Part shown: positions 50,974 to 59,174 of the stretch, piece by piece
Layout: each line of letters starts with the position of its first letter
How positions within the stretch are numbered: position 1 is the stretch's first letter
Assembly: GCF_003946265.1 (NCBI RefSeq)
Contig: NZ_RHNO01000006.1
Coordinates: 1 to 64,000 of the forward strand
Source of the DNA: Levilactobacillus yonginensis
Lineage (GTDB): Bacteria > Bacillota > Bacilli > Lactobacillales > Lactobacillaceae
Direction of reading: 5' to 3'
Length of the DNA: 64,000 nucleotides
Made by a program: the position numbers and the translations under genes
The notes under the pieces: generated by a model
What the model saw: the letters and a program-made list of their open reading frames with translations, nothing else
The model's database searches: none
Told to the model about the DNA's origin: nothing

Positions 50974-51079
50974 GCTGGTGAGGCTAATTTTAAGTCTATA
51001 ACGCCTTATTATTCTCGGTTTGATACCGGTTTTCTAACTTTCAACCTTTAGCTGAAACACCTAAAATTCACCTACACCG

Positions 51080-52873
51080 TTACTGCGTCTGCGTCTCTAA
51101 TGATAAATCATTCATGAACGTCAGTAGGAGGTTCGCGTAACTTGGGTGGTCCGTGTTGTCCTTGATTTCCTGTTGAATCAGGCTGAGATTGTTGGTAATG
51201 ACGCCATTAGCGCCCATGAACATCATCTGGTCCATCGTGGTAACGTCGTCGATATCCCAGGCGTAGACCTTCTTGTGCTCTCGGTTGGCCTGGTCAATGA
51301 AGGTATCGTTTAAAGTAGTGGCCTCCATGGTGTAAGCGTTGGCCCGAGTGTGTGGGAAGGTTAAGTTGTACGGCAGAATGTAGCTGACGAAAAGCTGTGG
51401 GTGCGCCTTCTTCAACCGATTCATGATGCCATAGCTCAGTGTGTGAACCTGCTCATGATGGGCCATGATCCGTGTACCAAATTGCCGGTAGAAACGGTCT
51501 GGTAAGTCCTTGGTGTCACCAGAACTGGTTTTGATTTCGATCAGTAGTTTCTGATGATGTTGAATGGCGGTGTTCAGGTAGTGGTCAAAGCTGGGAATCT
51601 TGGCCTGATAACCGTTTTCAGTGACGGTGACCTTGGTCAGTTGAGCTAACGTCATTTTAGAGACTGACCGTTTCAAGTTGGCTAGGTTTTTCAGGTTGGC
51701 GTCGTGCATGACCACAAATTGATGATCCTTGGTCTCACGAACGTCCATTTCCACGTAGTCTGGTTTTTCTTTGCTCGTCTTAACCATAGCTGGAATCGTG
51801 TTTTGGACACCGTTGCCGTGGTCCACGCCCCGGTGGGCAATCGTGAGTGGTTTACTCATGGCTAAGCCATTTAAATAAATCAGGTTGAAGGCAACCATGA
51901 GGGCACTGATGATGGTTAGACCGCTGATGATCAGGAGGCGAGTCCGTAACTTGGTCTTTGCTGGTTCCCGAAAACTAAAGAGGGAGAGTGGCGTCCGCCG
52001 GTGTGCGTCGTGACTGCTCAGGATAACCATCATAAAGAGGATGGTCGAGTAGCACACGATGAATTCTGTGATAACTTCCATTAAGAAGAGATTGAGCGTG
52101 GCAATTGCCAGCGCAATGCCGGTTTTATCGAAGATCAGCTGGCCCAGATAGATAGCGGCGTAGATGATGGCCACGGCAATGCTGACCATAATCAAGGTCA
52201 GCACAATCTTACTGAGGTAGTTCCAAAATTCGCCACGGGTTCGCTGCCAGCTAAGGCGGATGGCTTCCCGGCTGTGGTAATGGTCGATCATCATCAGCGG
52301 GAGTACCGCAATCAGGCGAATACCCAGGTAGGCAGCTACCACGTAAAATAGACCCAGTAGTACGGCCCACAGAGGGTTGTCCATGAGATAGCTGACGATG
52401 AACGAAGGAATTTTAGCTTTATTGAGTAGGGGCGTGGTAAATAATTCGCTCCCAAACGGCATGATCACGATAAAGTAGCCGATAAAGAACAGGAAAGTAC
52501 TGGGGGAAGCCCCCGCAATGCTCCGGATCGTTTCATTCAAAACGGCTCTAGAAGAATCTGGGCGACCATTGCGAATGTTGGTGATTCCCAGTAAAAGGTA
52601 GGCAAATTGCCAATAGATCAGGGTGATAATTGCTAGGAGAATCAGTAACAGACCAGCAATGGCCAGTGGATGTTGGAGCGTGATGGCCCCGATGTTGGTA
52701 TAGGAAACGTAAGGAACGCGTTGCCATTTCATAAGTGCCGCGGTCAGCCAAGTGAACGCGGGAACTGCTAAGTAGCTAATGACTAAGTTGGTTACGAAGA
52801 CCAGGGTCACGTAACTGCCCCAGTGTTGGAAAAAGTGGTGGGTTGCTTCCCGCCAGAACCGCCAAGCTTGCAC
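51080..52873 (-). CDS. Membrane glycerophosphodiester phosphodiesterase
   Basis: This 597-aa protein has an N-terminal membrane domain of about eight helices (residues 1-335, GPDPase membrane-domain type) fused to a GDPD catalytic barrel (about 340-580). The catalytic motifs are IAHRGVDHGNGVQNT, YVEMDVRETKDHQFVVMHD and LLIEIKTS near 455. It releases glycerol 3-phosphate from glycerophosphodiesters, which in Gram-positives may come from lipid or lipoteichoic-acid turnover. The start is GTG at 52873 after AGAGGAG. It is monocistronic. Confidence 0.9.
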   Translation of the reverse strand: MQAWRFWREATHHFFQHWGSYVTLVFVTNLVISYLAVPAFTWLTAALMKWQRVPYVSYTNIGAITLQHPLAIAGLLLILLAIITLIYWQFAYLLLGITNIRNGRPDSSRAVLNETIRSIAGASPSTFLFFIGYFIVIMPFGSELFTTPLLNKAKIPSFIVSYLMDNPLWAVLLGLFYVVAAYLGIRLIAVLPLMMIDHYHSREAIRLSWQRTRGEFWNYLSKIVLTLIMVSIAVAIIYAAIYLGQLIFDKTGIALAIATLNLFLMEVITEFIVCYSTILFMMVILSSHDAHRRTPLSLFSFREPAKTKLRTRLLIISGLTIISALMVAFNLIYLNGLAMSKPLTIAHRGVDHGNGVQNTIPAMVKTSKEKPDYVEMDVRETKDHQFVVMHDANLKNLANLKRSVSKMTLAQLTKVTVTENGYQAKIPSFDHYLNTAIQHHQKLLIEIKTSSGDTKDLPDRFYRQFGTRIMAHHEQVHTLSYGIMNRLKKAHPQLFVSYILPYNLTFPHTRANAYTMEATTLNDTFIDQANREHKKVYAWDIDDVTTMDQMMFMGANGVITNNLSLIQQEIKDNTDHPSYANLLLTFMNDLSLETQTQ

Positions 52874-53059
52874 AGTTCTCAGCTCCTCTCAAATGGGCCC
52901 CGGTGAAGTTCTAGCGTAGAAGACTTACTAGGTGGAGACCGTGGCCTGATTAATATCTCTACTTTAGCATATCCCGCCGCTGTCCTCAGAAAAAAATGGG
53001 ATATTTCGTAGTTGGTGAGGCTAAACGAGGGCTGGATGTGAGAATTTCAATTATTAAAA

Positions 53060-53073
53060 TGAAAGCGTTTGCA
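53060..53073 (+). promoter_or_regulatory. cre site upstream of adhE
   Basis: TGAAAGCGTTTGCA is a full match to the CcpA consensus. Confidence 0.75.
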
Positions 53074-53078
53074 ATTTA

Positions 53079-53096
53079 TAGTGATTTAATTCACAC
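53079..53096 (+). promoter_or_regulatory. Rex-like operator 1 upstream of adhE
   Basis: AGTGA-TTTAAT-TCACA matches the Rex palindrome TTGTGA-N6-TCACAA in its core, and lies directly after the cre site. Confidence 0.55.
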
Positions 53097-53198
53097 ATAT
53101 GTTGGCGTCGAATTCTCTGTAGAATACGTGTTGTAGCCAGCCCAGACGACACAATAAGAAGCTTGCAGTAATAGCGGTTAAACAGTTAAATAAATTAA

Positions 53199-53216
53199 TT
53201 GTGATATTTTTAACAA
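53199..53216 (+). promoter_or_regulatory. Rex-like operator 2 upstream of adhE
   Basis: TTGTGA-TATTTT-TAACAA fits the Rex consensus with one deviation. Rex, an NADH/NAD+ sensor, typically controls adhE. Confidence 0.65.
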
Positions 53217-53302
53217 AAAGGTCTTGCGAATTTTCAGAAACATGTTAAGATTATATTCGTGAAGAAGTTAACAAAGATGTTTTCAAAAACGGAGGCATGG
53301 AT

Positions 53303-55921
53303 ATGTTAAAAGATGTGAAAGAGAATTCTAAATTAAATGTAAAAGAAAGCGAAGAAACCGTCGACCAAATGATCGACCGGCTCACGAAAAAAGCCCACGA
53401 CGCCCTGTGTGGCATGGACGATTTTTCCCAAGAACAGGTTGACCACATTGTTCATCAGATGGCCATCGCTGGCTTGGACAACCACATGGCGTTAGCCAAG
53501 GCGGCCTACGAAGAAACTGGCCGTGGTGTGATGGAAGACAAAGCTGTTAAAAACATGTTTGCCACTGAAGAAATCTGGCACTCAATTAAAAACGATAAGA
53601 CGGTCGGAATTATTAAAGATGACCGCGAACGGCAACTGATTACGGTGGCTGAACCCCTAGGCATCTTAGCCGGGGTCACGCCAGTTACGAACCCAACCTC
53701 AACCACGCTGTTTAAGAGTCTGATTGCTGTAAAGACTCGGAACCCAATCATCTTTGCGTTCCACCCCCAAGCCCAGAAGTCTTCCGTCATGGCCGCCAAG
53801 GTCGTTCGGGACGCTGCGATTGCTGCTGGGGCACCTGAAGGCGTTATCCAATGGATCGACAAGCCTAGTTTGGAAGCCACAACTGCACTGATGAACCACC
53901 CCATGGTTGCTAGTGTTCTGGCTACCGGTGGTCCCGGCATGGTTAAGGCCGCTTACTCAACTGGTAAGCCAGCCCTAGGGGTTGGACCTGGTAATGGCCC
54001 TGCCTACATTGAAAAGACGGCCAACATCAAACGGGCCGTTTACGACATCGTCTTGTCCAAGACGTTTGATAACGGGATGGTCTGTGCTTCTGAAAACAGT
54101 GCGGTTATCGACGCTGAGATTTACAACGATGTGAAGCAAGAAATGCAAGACCGGGGCGTTTACTTCATTAAGAAGGCCGACGAGAAGGCTTTGGCCGATG
54201 CGATGTTTGTACCAAATGGTGGGGTCAAGGGACCGATTGCCGGAATGTCAGCACGTAAGATTGCTGATCTGGCAGGTATCAAGGTACCAGATAGCACCAA
54301 GGTCTTGGCAGCTGAAATCACCGGTGTTGGCGAAAAGTATCCACTCTCTCGTGAAAAACTCAGCCCAGTTATTTCTGTATACAAAGCTAGCAGCCAAGAG
54401 AAAGCCTTTGACCTCTGCAACCAGTTACTGCACTTCGGTGGGTTAGGGCATACGGCAGCCATCCACACGATGGACGACGACCTAGCCACTAAGTACGGAA
54501 TCGTCATGAAGGCCAGCCGGGTATTGGTCAACACCCCATCCGCTATCGGTGGGATTGGGAACCTGTACAACGAAATGGTACCTTCCTTGACGTTAGGTAC
54601 TGGTTCATGGGGTAAGAATTCCGTTTCCCATAACGTCTCCTCATTTGACCTGTTGAACATCAAAACGATTGCAAAGCGGCGAAATAATATGCAATGGATT
54701 AAATTACCTCGAGTTTACTTTGAAAAGACGTCTGTCCGTTACCTGAACGATATGCCTGGTGTTAAGCGGGTCTTCTTAGTAACCGACCCAGCTATGGTTG
54801 AATTAGGGTACATCGACACGGTCTTAAATGAATTAAAGCGGCAACCAAACGGCATTGAATATTCTTTATTCTCTGACGTTGAACCAGACCCAACGACTGA
54901 CACGGTTAACCGTGGGGTCGCTCAGATGCGGATGTTCAAGCCAGACACCATCGTTGCTTTAGGTGGGGGTTCGGCCATGGATGCTGCCAAGAACATGTGG
55001 CTCTTCTATGAAGACCCTAACGCTAGCTTCTTTGGTGCTAAGCAGAAATTCATGGATATTCGGAAGCGGACTTACAGCTTCAACAAGCCACACAAAGCCC
55101 AATTCGTTGCTATTCCAACGACTTCCGGAACCGGCTCAGAAGTTACACCATTCTCCGTAATAACTGACTCTAAGACTCACGTGAAGTACCCGTTGGCTGA
55201 CTATGCATTGACACCAGACGTTGCCATCGTGGACTCACAATTTATTGAAACGGTGCCTAAGAAGACGGTCGCTTACTCCGGCTTAGATGTGTTGACGCAT
55301 GCGATTGAATCTTACGTGTCTAACATGGCATCCGATTACACGCGGCCATGGTCTCTGCAAGCCATGAAATTGGTTATGGAAAACCTGACTGACTCCTACA
55401 ATGGTGATATTCACGCCCGTGAAGAAATGCATAACGCTTCAACGTTGGCGGGGATGGCCTTTGCGAACGCCTTTCTAGGGGTCGACCATTCCATTGCCCA
55501 CAAGTTAGGTGGGGAATTCGGTCTACCACACGGATTGGCCATTGCCATTACGTTGCCTCACGTTATCCGGTATAACTTCAAAGAACCAACGAAACTTTCC
55601 ATGTGGCCAAAGTACGATCACTTCAGAGCTGACGAAGACTACGCCCAGATTGCCCGTTACCTGGGACTATCCGGTAACAGCAAGGAAGAATTGAAGGAAT
55701 CCCTAGTTAAGCGGATCATCGACTTGGCTCACTCAGTTGGCGTGACCCTTAGCTTGAAAGCTAACGGCGTTGACAAGGCGCACTTCGATCAGGCCGTGGA
55801 CAAGTTGGCTGAATTAGCCTTCGAGGACCAATGCACGACGGCTAACCCAAAGGAACCTTTGATTTCTGAACTGAAGCAAATCATGATTGACGAGTACGAC
55901 GGCAAGAACGTTGAGAAGTAA
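53303..55921 (+). CDS. adhE: Bifunctional acetaldehyde-CoA/alcohol dehydrogenase
   Basis: This 872-aa fusion converts acetyl-CoA to acetaldehyde and then ethanol, regenerating two NAD+ per acetyl group; heterofermenters need this for redox balance. The N-terminal ALDH half has its catalytic C261 in NGMVCASENS. The C-terminal half (from about 460) is an iron-type alcohol dehydrogenase with GGGSAMDAAKNMW and the metal ligands in FANAFLGVDHSIAHKLGG and FGLPHG. ATG 53303 is 7 bases after GGAGG; ATG 53297 is too close. The upstream region has a cre and two Rex sites. A terminator follows. Confidence 0.96.
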   Translation: MLKDVKENSKLNVKESEETVDQMIDRLTKKAHDALCGMDDFSQEQVDHIVHQMAIAGLDNHMALAKAAYEETGRGVMEDKAVKNMFATEEIWHSIKNDKTVGIIKDDRERQLITVAEPLGILAGVTPVTNPTSTTLFKSLIAVKTRNPIIFAFHPQAQKSSVMAAKVVRDAAIAAGAPEGVIQWIDKPSLEATTALMNHPMVASVLATGGPGMVKAAYSTGKPALGVGPGNGPAYIEKTANIKRAVYDIVLSKTFDNGMVCASENSAVIDAEIYNDVKQEMQDRGVYFIKKADEKALADAMFVPNGGVKGPIAGMSARKIADLAGIKVPDSTKVLAAEITGVGEKYPLSREKLSPVISVYKASSQEKAFDLCNQLLHFGGLGHTAAIHTMDDDLATKYGIVMKASRVLVNTPSAIGGIGNLYNEMVPSLTLGTGSWGKNSVSHNVSSFDLLNIKTIAKRRNNMQWIKLPRVYFEKTSVRYLNDMPGVKRVFLVTDPAMVELGYIDTVLNELKRQPNGIEYSLFSDVEPDPTTDTVNRGVAQMRMFKPDTIVALGGGSAMDAAKNMWLFYEDPNASFFGAKQKFMDIRKRTYSFNKPHKAQFVAIPTTSGTGSEVTPFSVITDSKTHVKYPLADYALTPDVAIVDSQFIETVPKKTVAYSGLDVLTHAIESYVSNMASDYTRPWSLQAMKLVMENLTDSYNGDIHAREEMHNASTLAGMAFANAFLGVDHSIAHKLGGEFGLPHGLAIAITLPHVIRYNFKEPTKLSMWPKYDHFRADEDYAQIARYLGLSGNSKEELKESLVKRIIDLAHSVGVTLSLKANGVDKAHFDQAVDKLAELAFEDQCTTANPKEPLISELKQIMIDEYDGKNVEK

Positions 55922-55940
55922 GAATTATTGTGAATAGCGG

Positions 55941-55977
55941 AAAAAAAGGTCAGGTGCTGAGGTATCTGACCTTTTTG
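55941..55977 (+). terminator. adhE terminator
   Basis: AAAAAGGTCAG / CTGACCTTTTT hairpin. Confidence 0.88.
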
Positions 55978-56165
55978 CTGTACTTGAATCCGTGCTAAGT
56001 GCTTAGGCGCGTAGGGCTTTCAGCTGATATGTGGTTAGTGATTGAATGAGTTTCTACTATATTATATGAATAAAAATATTCGTTGAATTTTGAATTAGTC
56101 TGGCCAATTTGACTAAATTAGATGGTTTTGACCAAGCTAGTGGGTATGAAAATAGTCGTAAATAA

Positions 56166-56208
56166 TGAAAATTTTGATAAAAGAGGACATTTATCATCAA
56201 ATTTTCAT
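56166..56208. other. AT-rich inverted repeat in the adhE / Apf-1 gap
   Basis: TGAAAATTTTGAT and ATCAAATTTTCA arms around a 17-base loop within a 530-bp gene-free stretch. No T run follows. The open frame at 56122-56352 has no ribosome binding site and is not called. Otherwise the gap holds only the promoter described at 56372-56414. Confidence 0.35.
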
Positions 56209-56370
56209 GAAAGTGACCAAATTTTTGCGATTATTTGGTGCAAAACACACCTAAAATTTACCCTCTTTTTCGCTAAAATGGGCAAATATGGGGTCAAAAA
56301 AGCGGTTTATGTGACAACAAGGTTACAAAAATTACGGAATGTCATACAGTAATATTTTTCTTAACACTGG

Positions 56371-56414
56371 CGTAACACAACGCCAATCTGGCTGACACAA
56401 CCATCGGTTATTCT
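56371..56414 (+). promoter_or_regulatory. WalR-like promoter of Apf gene 1
   Basis: GTAAC-N7-CAATC (56372-56388) followed 25 bp after the start of CAATC by the -10 TATTCT (56409-56414). The layout is the same in front of genes 57862 and 58741; here the third half-site is TGACAC. Confidence 0.62.
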
Positions 56415-56452
56415 AATACCCGTTAAGCAAACAAAGGAGGACATTCATTCTT

Positions 56453-57058
56453 ATGAATATCAAAAAAGCTTTAGTTAATACTTTGGGTACGGTTGCCGTT
56501 GTCGGTGCCGGTATCTTCGCCACTAACGTCACGGCCAACGCCGATACTAATGTTACGGTCAAGCAGGGGGATTCTGTTTGGTCATTAGCTAGCAAGTATG
56601 ATTCATCCGTTAGTGCCATCGAAAAGGCAAACAGCCTGAGCAACTCCAACCTGATTTTCGTGGGTCAAAAGTTAAACGTGCCAAGTAGCACGCAAACTGC
56701 CACGAGTTCAGCTAACGTTTCTACTAAAAACTACAGCAACCAAGCAACTACTACGCCAGCTAGCCAATCCACGACTAGCCAAGCAACCACGAACAACCAC
56801 ACGAGCACGACTTCTGCTTCTACTGGTGTTTCTGGTTCAGAAGCCAGTGCTAAGGCCTGGATCGCTAACAAGGAATCTGGCGGTTCATACTCAGCTACTA
56901 ACGGCCAATACATCGGTAAGTACCAACTGAGCTCTTCCTACTTGAACGGTGACTACTCAGCCGCCAACCAAGAAAAGGTTGCCAACTCATACGTTGCTTC
57001 CCGTTACGGTTCATGGTCAGCTGCCCAATCATTCTGGCAAGCAAACGGCTGGTACTAA
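56453..57058 (+). CDS. LysM and Apf-domain secreted cell-wall protein 1
   Basis: This 201-aa protein has a signal peptide (cleavage near ANA/DTN), a LysM peptidoglycan-binding domain (residues about 30-76, VTVKQGDSVWSLASKYDSSV to GQKLNVPS), a Ser/Thr linker and a C-terminal Apf-type domain of about 75 residues (AKAWIANKESGGSYSATNG to SFWQANGWY). The latter is the aggregation-promoting-factor domain, related to lysozyme-like folds; the Glu in NKESGG may be catalytic. AGGAGG precedes the ATG. The promoter matches those of the next two genes. Confidence 0.9.
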   Translation: MNIKKALVNTLGTVAVVGAGIFATNVTANADTNVTVKQGDSVWSLASKYDSSVSAIEKANSLSNSNLIFVGQKLNVPSSTQTATSSANVSTKNYSNQATTTPASQSTTSQATTNNHTSTTSASTGVSGSEASAKAWIANKESGGSYSATNGQYIGKYQLSSSYLNGDYSAANQEKVANSYVASRYGSWSAAQSFWQANGWY

Positions 57059-57102
57059 ACCTAGTTTAGGTACGCCAACCAACTTACGTTTAAATTCAAG
57101 TT

Positions 57103-57138
57103 ACGCCCTTCGGATGCAGGTCTGATGGGCGTTTTTTG
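57103..57138 (+). terminator. Terminator of Apf gene 1
   Basis: ACGCCC...GGGCGT stem followed by TTTTTT. Confidence 0.65.
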
Positions 57139-57157
57139 TTGTCTAACTAAAGGCGCA

Positions 57158-57332
57158 CTCCGGTAGCCAGAGATTCTGCCTGCTGTGGGGACGCTTCAAC
57201 CAAAGGGCGGGCTTCTCGCTCGATTTGAAGCCACGAAGAACCTGTGTCTTCAAAGTCGCCCGTGCTGTAGACTGGAAAATCACCAGTTAACACCACCTTC
57301 ACAGCTGGCTACATCCCTGGCTACCTCCGGCT
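57158..57332 (-). repeat. Structured intergenic repeat type B, copy 2
   Basis: On the minus strand the ends read CCGGAGGTAGCCAGGGAT and, at the other end, AGATTCTCTGGCTACCGGAG-like, i.e. the terminal stem is kept although its sequence differs from copy 1. GTGTCTTCAAA, GGCTTCAAATCGAGCGAGAA and TCCCCACAGCAGGC are conserved inside. Confidence 0.8.
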
Positions 57333-57358
57333 CTGATTGATAGTAGAGGACGACTGTG

Positions 57359-57523
57359 TAAGCCGAGAGGTCGCCAGATATGGGCTCAGGCGCATCGTTC
57401 TGCTTAGTTAGTAGGCGGTTTCCCTACTAGCTTAGCAGAAGACCAAGCTTGTAGACTCGGTATTTTCGAGGCTTCAAGTTGTGTCTGCACCGTTCCAGCC
57501 CATATTTGGTGGCCGGTAAGGCG
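57359..57523 (-). repeat. Structured intergenic repeat type A, copy 2
   Basis: On the minus strand: CGCCTTACCGGCCACC, ATATGGGCTGGAACGGTGC at the left; inner hairpin TTCTGCTAAGCTAGTAGG / CCTACTAACTAAGCAGAA; and GCGCCTGAGCCCATATCTGG plus ACCTCTCGGCTT at the right. A and B have the same order and orientation as at 23.7-24.2 kb. Confidence 0.82.
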
Positions 57524-57759
57524 GAAGAACACACTGAGTTGTCTAACTTTACGCGCTGAATTTGGCTAGAAATTGCGGTTTAGTCCCCAAAAAAGTGGTG
57601 AATTCACATTTTTTGATCGATTAATTTAGGAGAGAAACTGTGTCAAACTGATGGTTTCGTCATACCAACGCAAAATAAAGGTCGAAAACCCGGTTAATGT
57701 TGCAACCTTATTAACCACATTACGCTTTGTCATTTAAGCCGTTTTTTCTTAATGTGGGT

Positions 57760-57802
57760 GTAACTCAGGAACAATCACGGTGTAACCTCCACAGGTTATG
57801 AT
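57760..57802 (+). promoter_or_regulatory. WalR-like promoter of Apf gene 2
   Basis: TGTAAC-N16-TGTAAC direct repeat (57759-57764 and 57781-57786, 22 bp apart) with CAATC between; the -10 TATGAT (57797-57802) lies 25 bp after the start of CAATC. Confidence 0.7.
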
Positions 57803-57861
57803 ATATCTCGTTAAGTAATTGATAGACAGATTCACTAATCAAAAGGAGGACATTCATTTTT

Positions 57862-58506
57862 ATGAATATCAAAAAAGTTTTAGTATCTACATTGGGAACT
57901 GCAGCCGTTTTAGGCGCTGGCTTCTTCGCTAGCACCACTTCCGCAAATGCCGACGTCCGGGTTTCGGTTAAGTCGGGAGACACGGTTGCTAAGATCGCTA
58001 ACCAATACAACTCCAGTGTTTCATCAATCGAACAAGCAAACAACTTAAAGAACGTTAACTTGATTTACGTCGGTGAATCCTTAGTGATTCCTAGCGCTGC
58101 TTCAACTAGCACTAGCACGACTACGGCGGCTACGACTGGTTCAACGACCACGACGACGCCTAGCCAATCAACGACGTCAAACACGAACTCAGCAAACTAC
58201 AGTGGCACTTCTAACTACAACCACAATACTGCCTCAACTGGGACGACCAGTTCAGCTTCTACGGCTTCGACGACCACATCTGGCTCAAGCTCTTCAGCTA
58301 AGTCATGGATTGCGAACAAGGAATCCGGTGGCTCATACACCGCTACGAACGGGAACTACTATGGGAAGTACCAATTGAGTAAGTCTTACTTGCACGGTGA
58401 CTATTCAGCCGCTAACCAAGAAAAGGTAGCGAACTCTTACGTATCTTCTCGTTATGGTTCATGGGCTGCTGCCAAGTCATTCTGGCAAGCAAACGGCTGG
58501 TACTAA
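57862..58506 (+). CDS. LysM and Apf-domain secreted cell-wall protein 2
   Basis: This 214-aa protein is a close paralogue of the 56453-57058 product. It has a signal peptide (cleavage near ANA/DVR), LysM domain (VSVKSGDTVAKIANQYNSSV to GESLVIPS), a longer Ser/Thr linker and an Apf domain (AKSWIANKESGGSYTATNG to SFWQANGWY). The ribosome binding site and first codons (AGGAGGACATTCATT, then NIKK) are almost identical to gene 1, so the pair arose by duplication; a type A/B repeat pair lies between them. It is probably abundant at the cell surface. Confidence 0.9.
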   Translation: MNIKKVLVSTLGTAAVLGAGFFASTTSANADVRVSVKSGDTVAKIANQYNSSVSSIEQANNLKNVNLIYVGESLVIPSAASTSTSTTTAATTGSTTTTTPSQSTTSNTNSANYSGTSNYNHNTASTGTTSSASTASTTTSGSSSSAKSWIANKESGGSYTATNGNYYGKYQLSKSYLHGDYSAANQEKVANSYVSSRYGSWAAAKSFWQANGWY

Positions 58507-58545
58507 ACTGATTTAGATCAGTAACTTAATTAAATCACGAAATAA

Positions 58546-58582
58546 ACGACGGAAAAGTCCTAGCGGCTGACCGTCGTTTTGT
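58546..58582 (+). terminator. Terminator of Apf gene 2
   Basis: AAACGACGG...CCGTCGTTTTG hairpin. Confidence 0.65.
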
Positions 58583-58664
58583 CGTACCAAAATCCCGCTA
58601 TTTCGGCATTTTGACGATGAATGTTACACCAGACTGCAAAAAATGGGGTTGGCCGTTACGGTTT

Positions 58665-58708
58665 TGTAACATTCGGACAATCTGGCTGTAACGTTTAAAC
58701 GTTATGCT
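58665..58708 (+). promoter_or_regulatory. WalR-like promoter of Apf gene 3
   Basis: TGTAAC at 58665-58670 and TGTAAC at 58687-58692 are 22 bp apart with CAATC (58678-58682) between; the -10 TATGCT (58703-58708) lies 25 bp after the start of CAATC. Confidence 0.72.
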
Positions 58709-58740
58709 AAACTTAACAAATTCGCTAGGAGGGAAAATCT

Positions 58741-59091
58741 TTGAAATTAAAATCATTTTTCATGGTCATCGTGATGGTTCTTACGTTGGCCGTTCCTAGC
58801 GTCACATCCGTTGTGACTCCAGCAACGACAGCAGAAGCCAGCACAACTTATGTTTCCACGTTATCCAAGAAGGAACAGAAGGCTAAGGCCTGGATCGCTA
58901 TGAAGGAATCTGGCGGTAATTACCGCGCCCGTAATGGTCGTTACTACGGGAAGTACCAATTAACGATTTCCATGTTACGTGGGGACTACAGCAAGACTAA
59001 CCAAGAAAAGACCGCTGACAAGTACGCGCACAACCGTTACGGCTCGTGGACGAAAGCCAAGCGTCACTGGTTAGGCTACGGCTGGTTCTAA
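58741..59091 (+). CDS. Apf-domain secreted protein 3 (no LysM)
   Basis: This 116-aa protein has a signal peptide (cleavage near AEA/STT) and then almost directly the Apf domain (AKAWIAMKESGGNYRARNG to HRYGSW and a final GYGWF). It lacks the LysM and linker of its two neighbours. The start is TTG at 58741 after GGAGGG. The promoter has the same WalR-like design. The Glu of MKESGG is retained. Confidence 0.87.
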   Translation: MKLKSFFMVIVMVLTLAVPSVTSVVTPATTAEASTTYVSTLSKKEQKAKAWIAMKESGGNYRARNGRYYGKYQLTISMLRGDYSKTNQEKTADKYAHNRYGSWTKAKRHWLGYGWF

Positions 59092-59108
59092 CTTAAAACT
59101 TAACTGAA

Positions 59109-59150
59109 ATAAAATCCCTACTAGTCGGTTGGCTAGTGGGGATTTTTTGT
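59109..59150. terminator. Bidirectional terminator, Apf gene 3 / Pip gene
   Basis: AAAATCCCTACTAG...CTAGTGGGGATTTTTT hairpin between convergent genes. Confidence 0.87.
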
Positions 59151-59174
59151 GTTTGGGTGGGAAAAGTCAGGCGG

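Noticed and set aside
53506-53940. 144-codon minus-strand ORF inside adhE
   Set aside because: Shadow of a highly biased gene; adhE is intact and well supported.
56122-56352. 76-codon plus-strand ORF in the adhE-Apf gap
   Set aside because: AT-rich frame without a ribosome binding site that overlaps an inverted repeat.
57059-57861. Insertion sequence between the two LysM-Apf genes
   Set aside because: No transposase frame or target duplication is seen; the stretch is explained by repeats A and B plus the promoter of the second gene.
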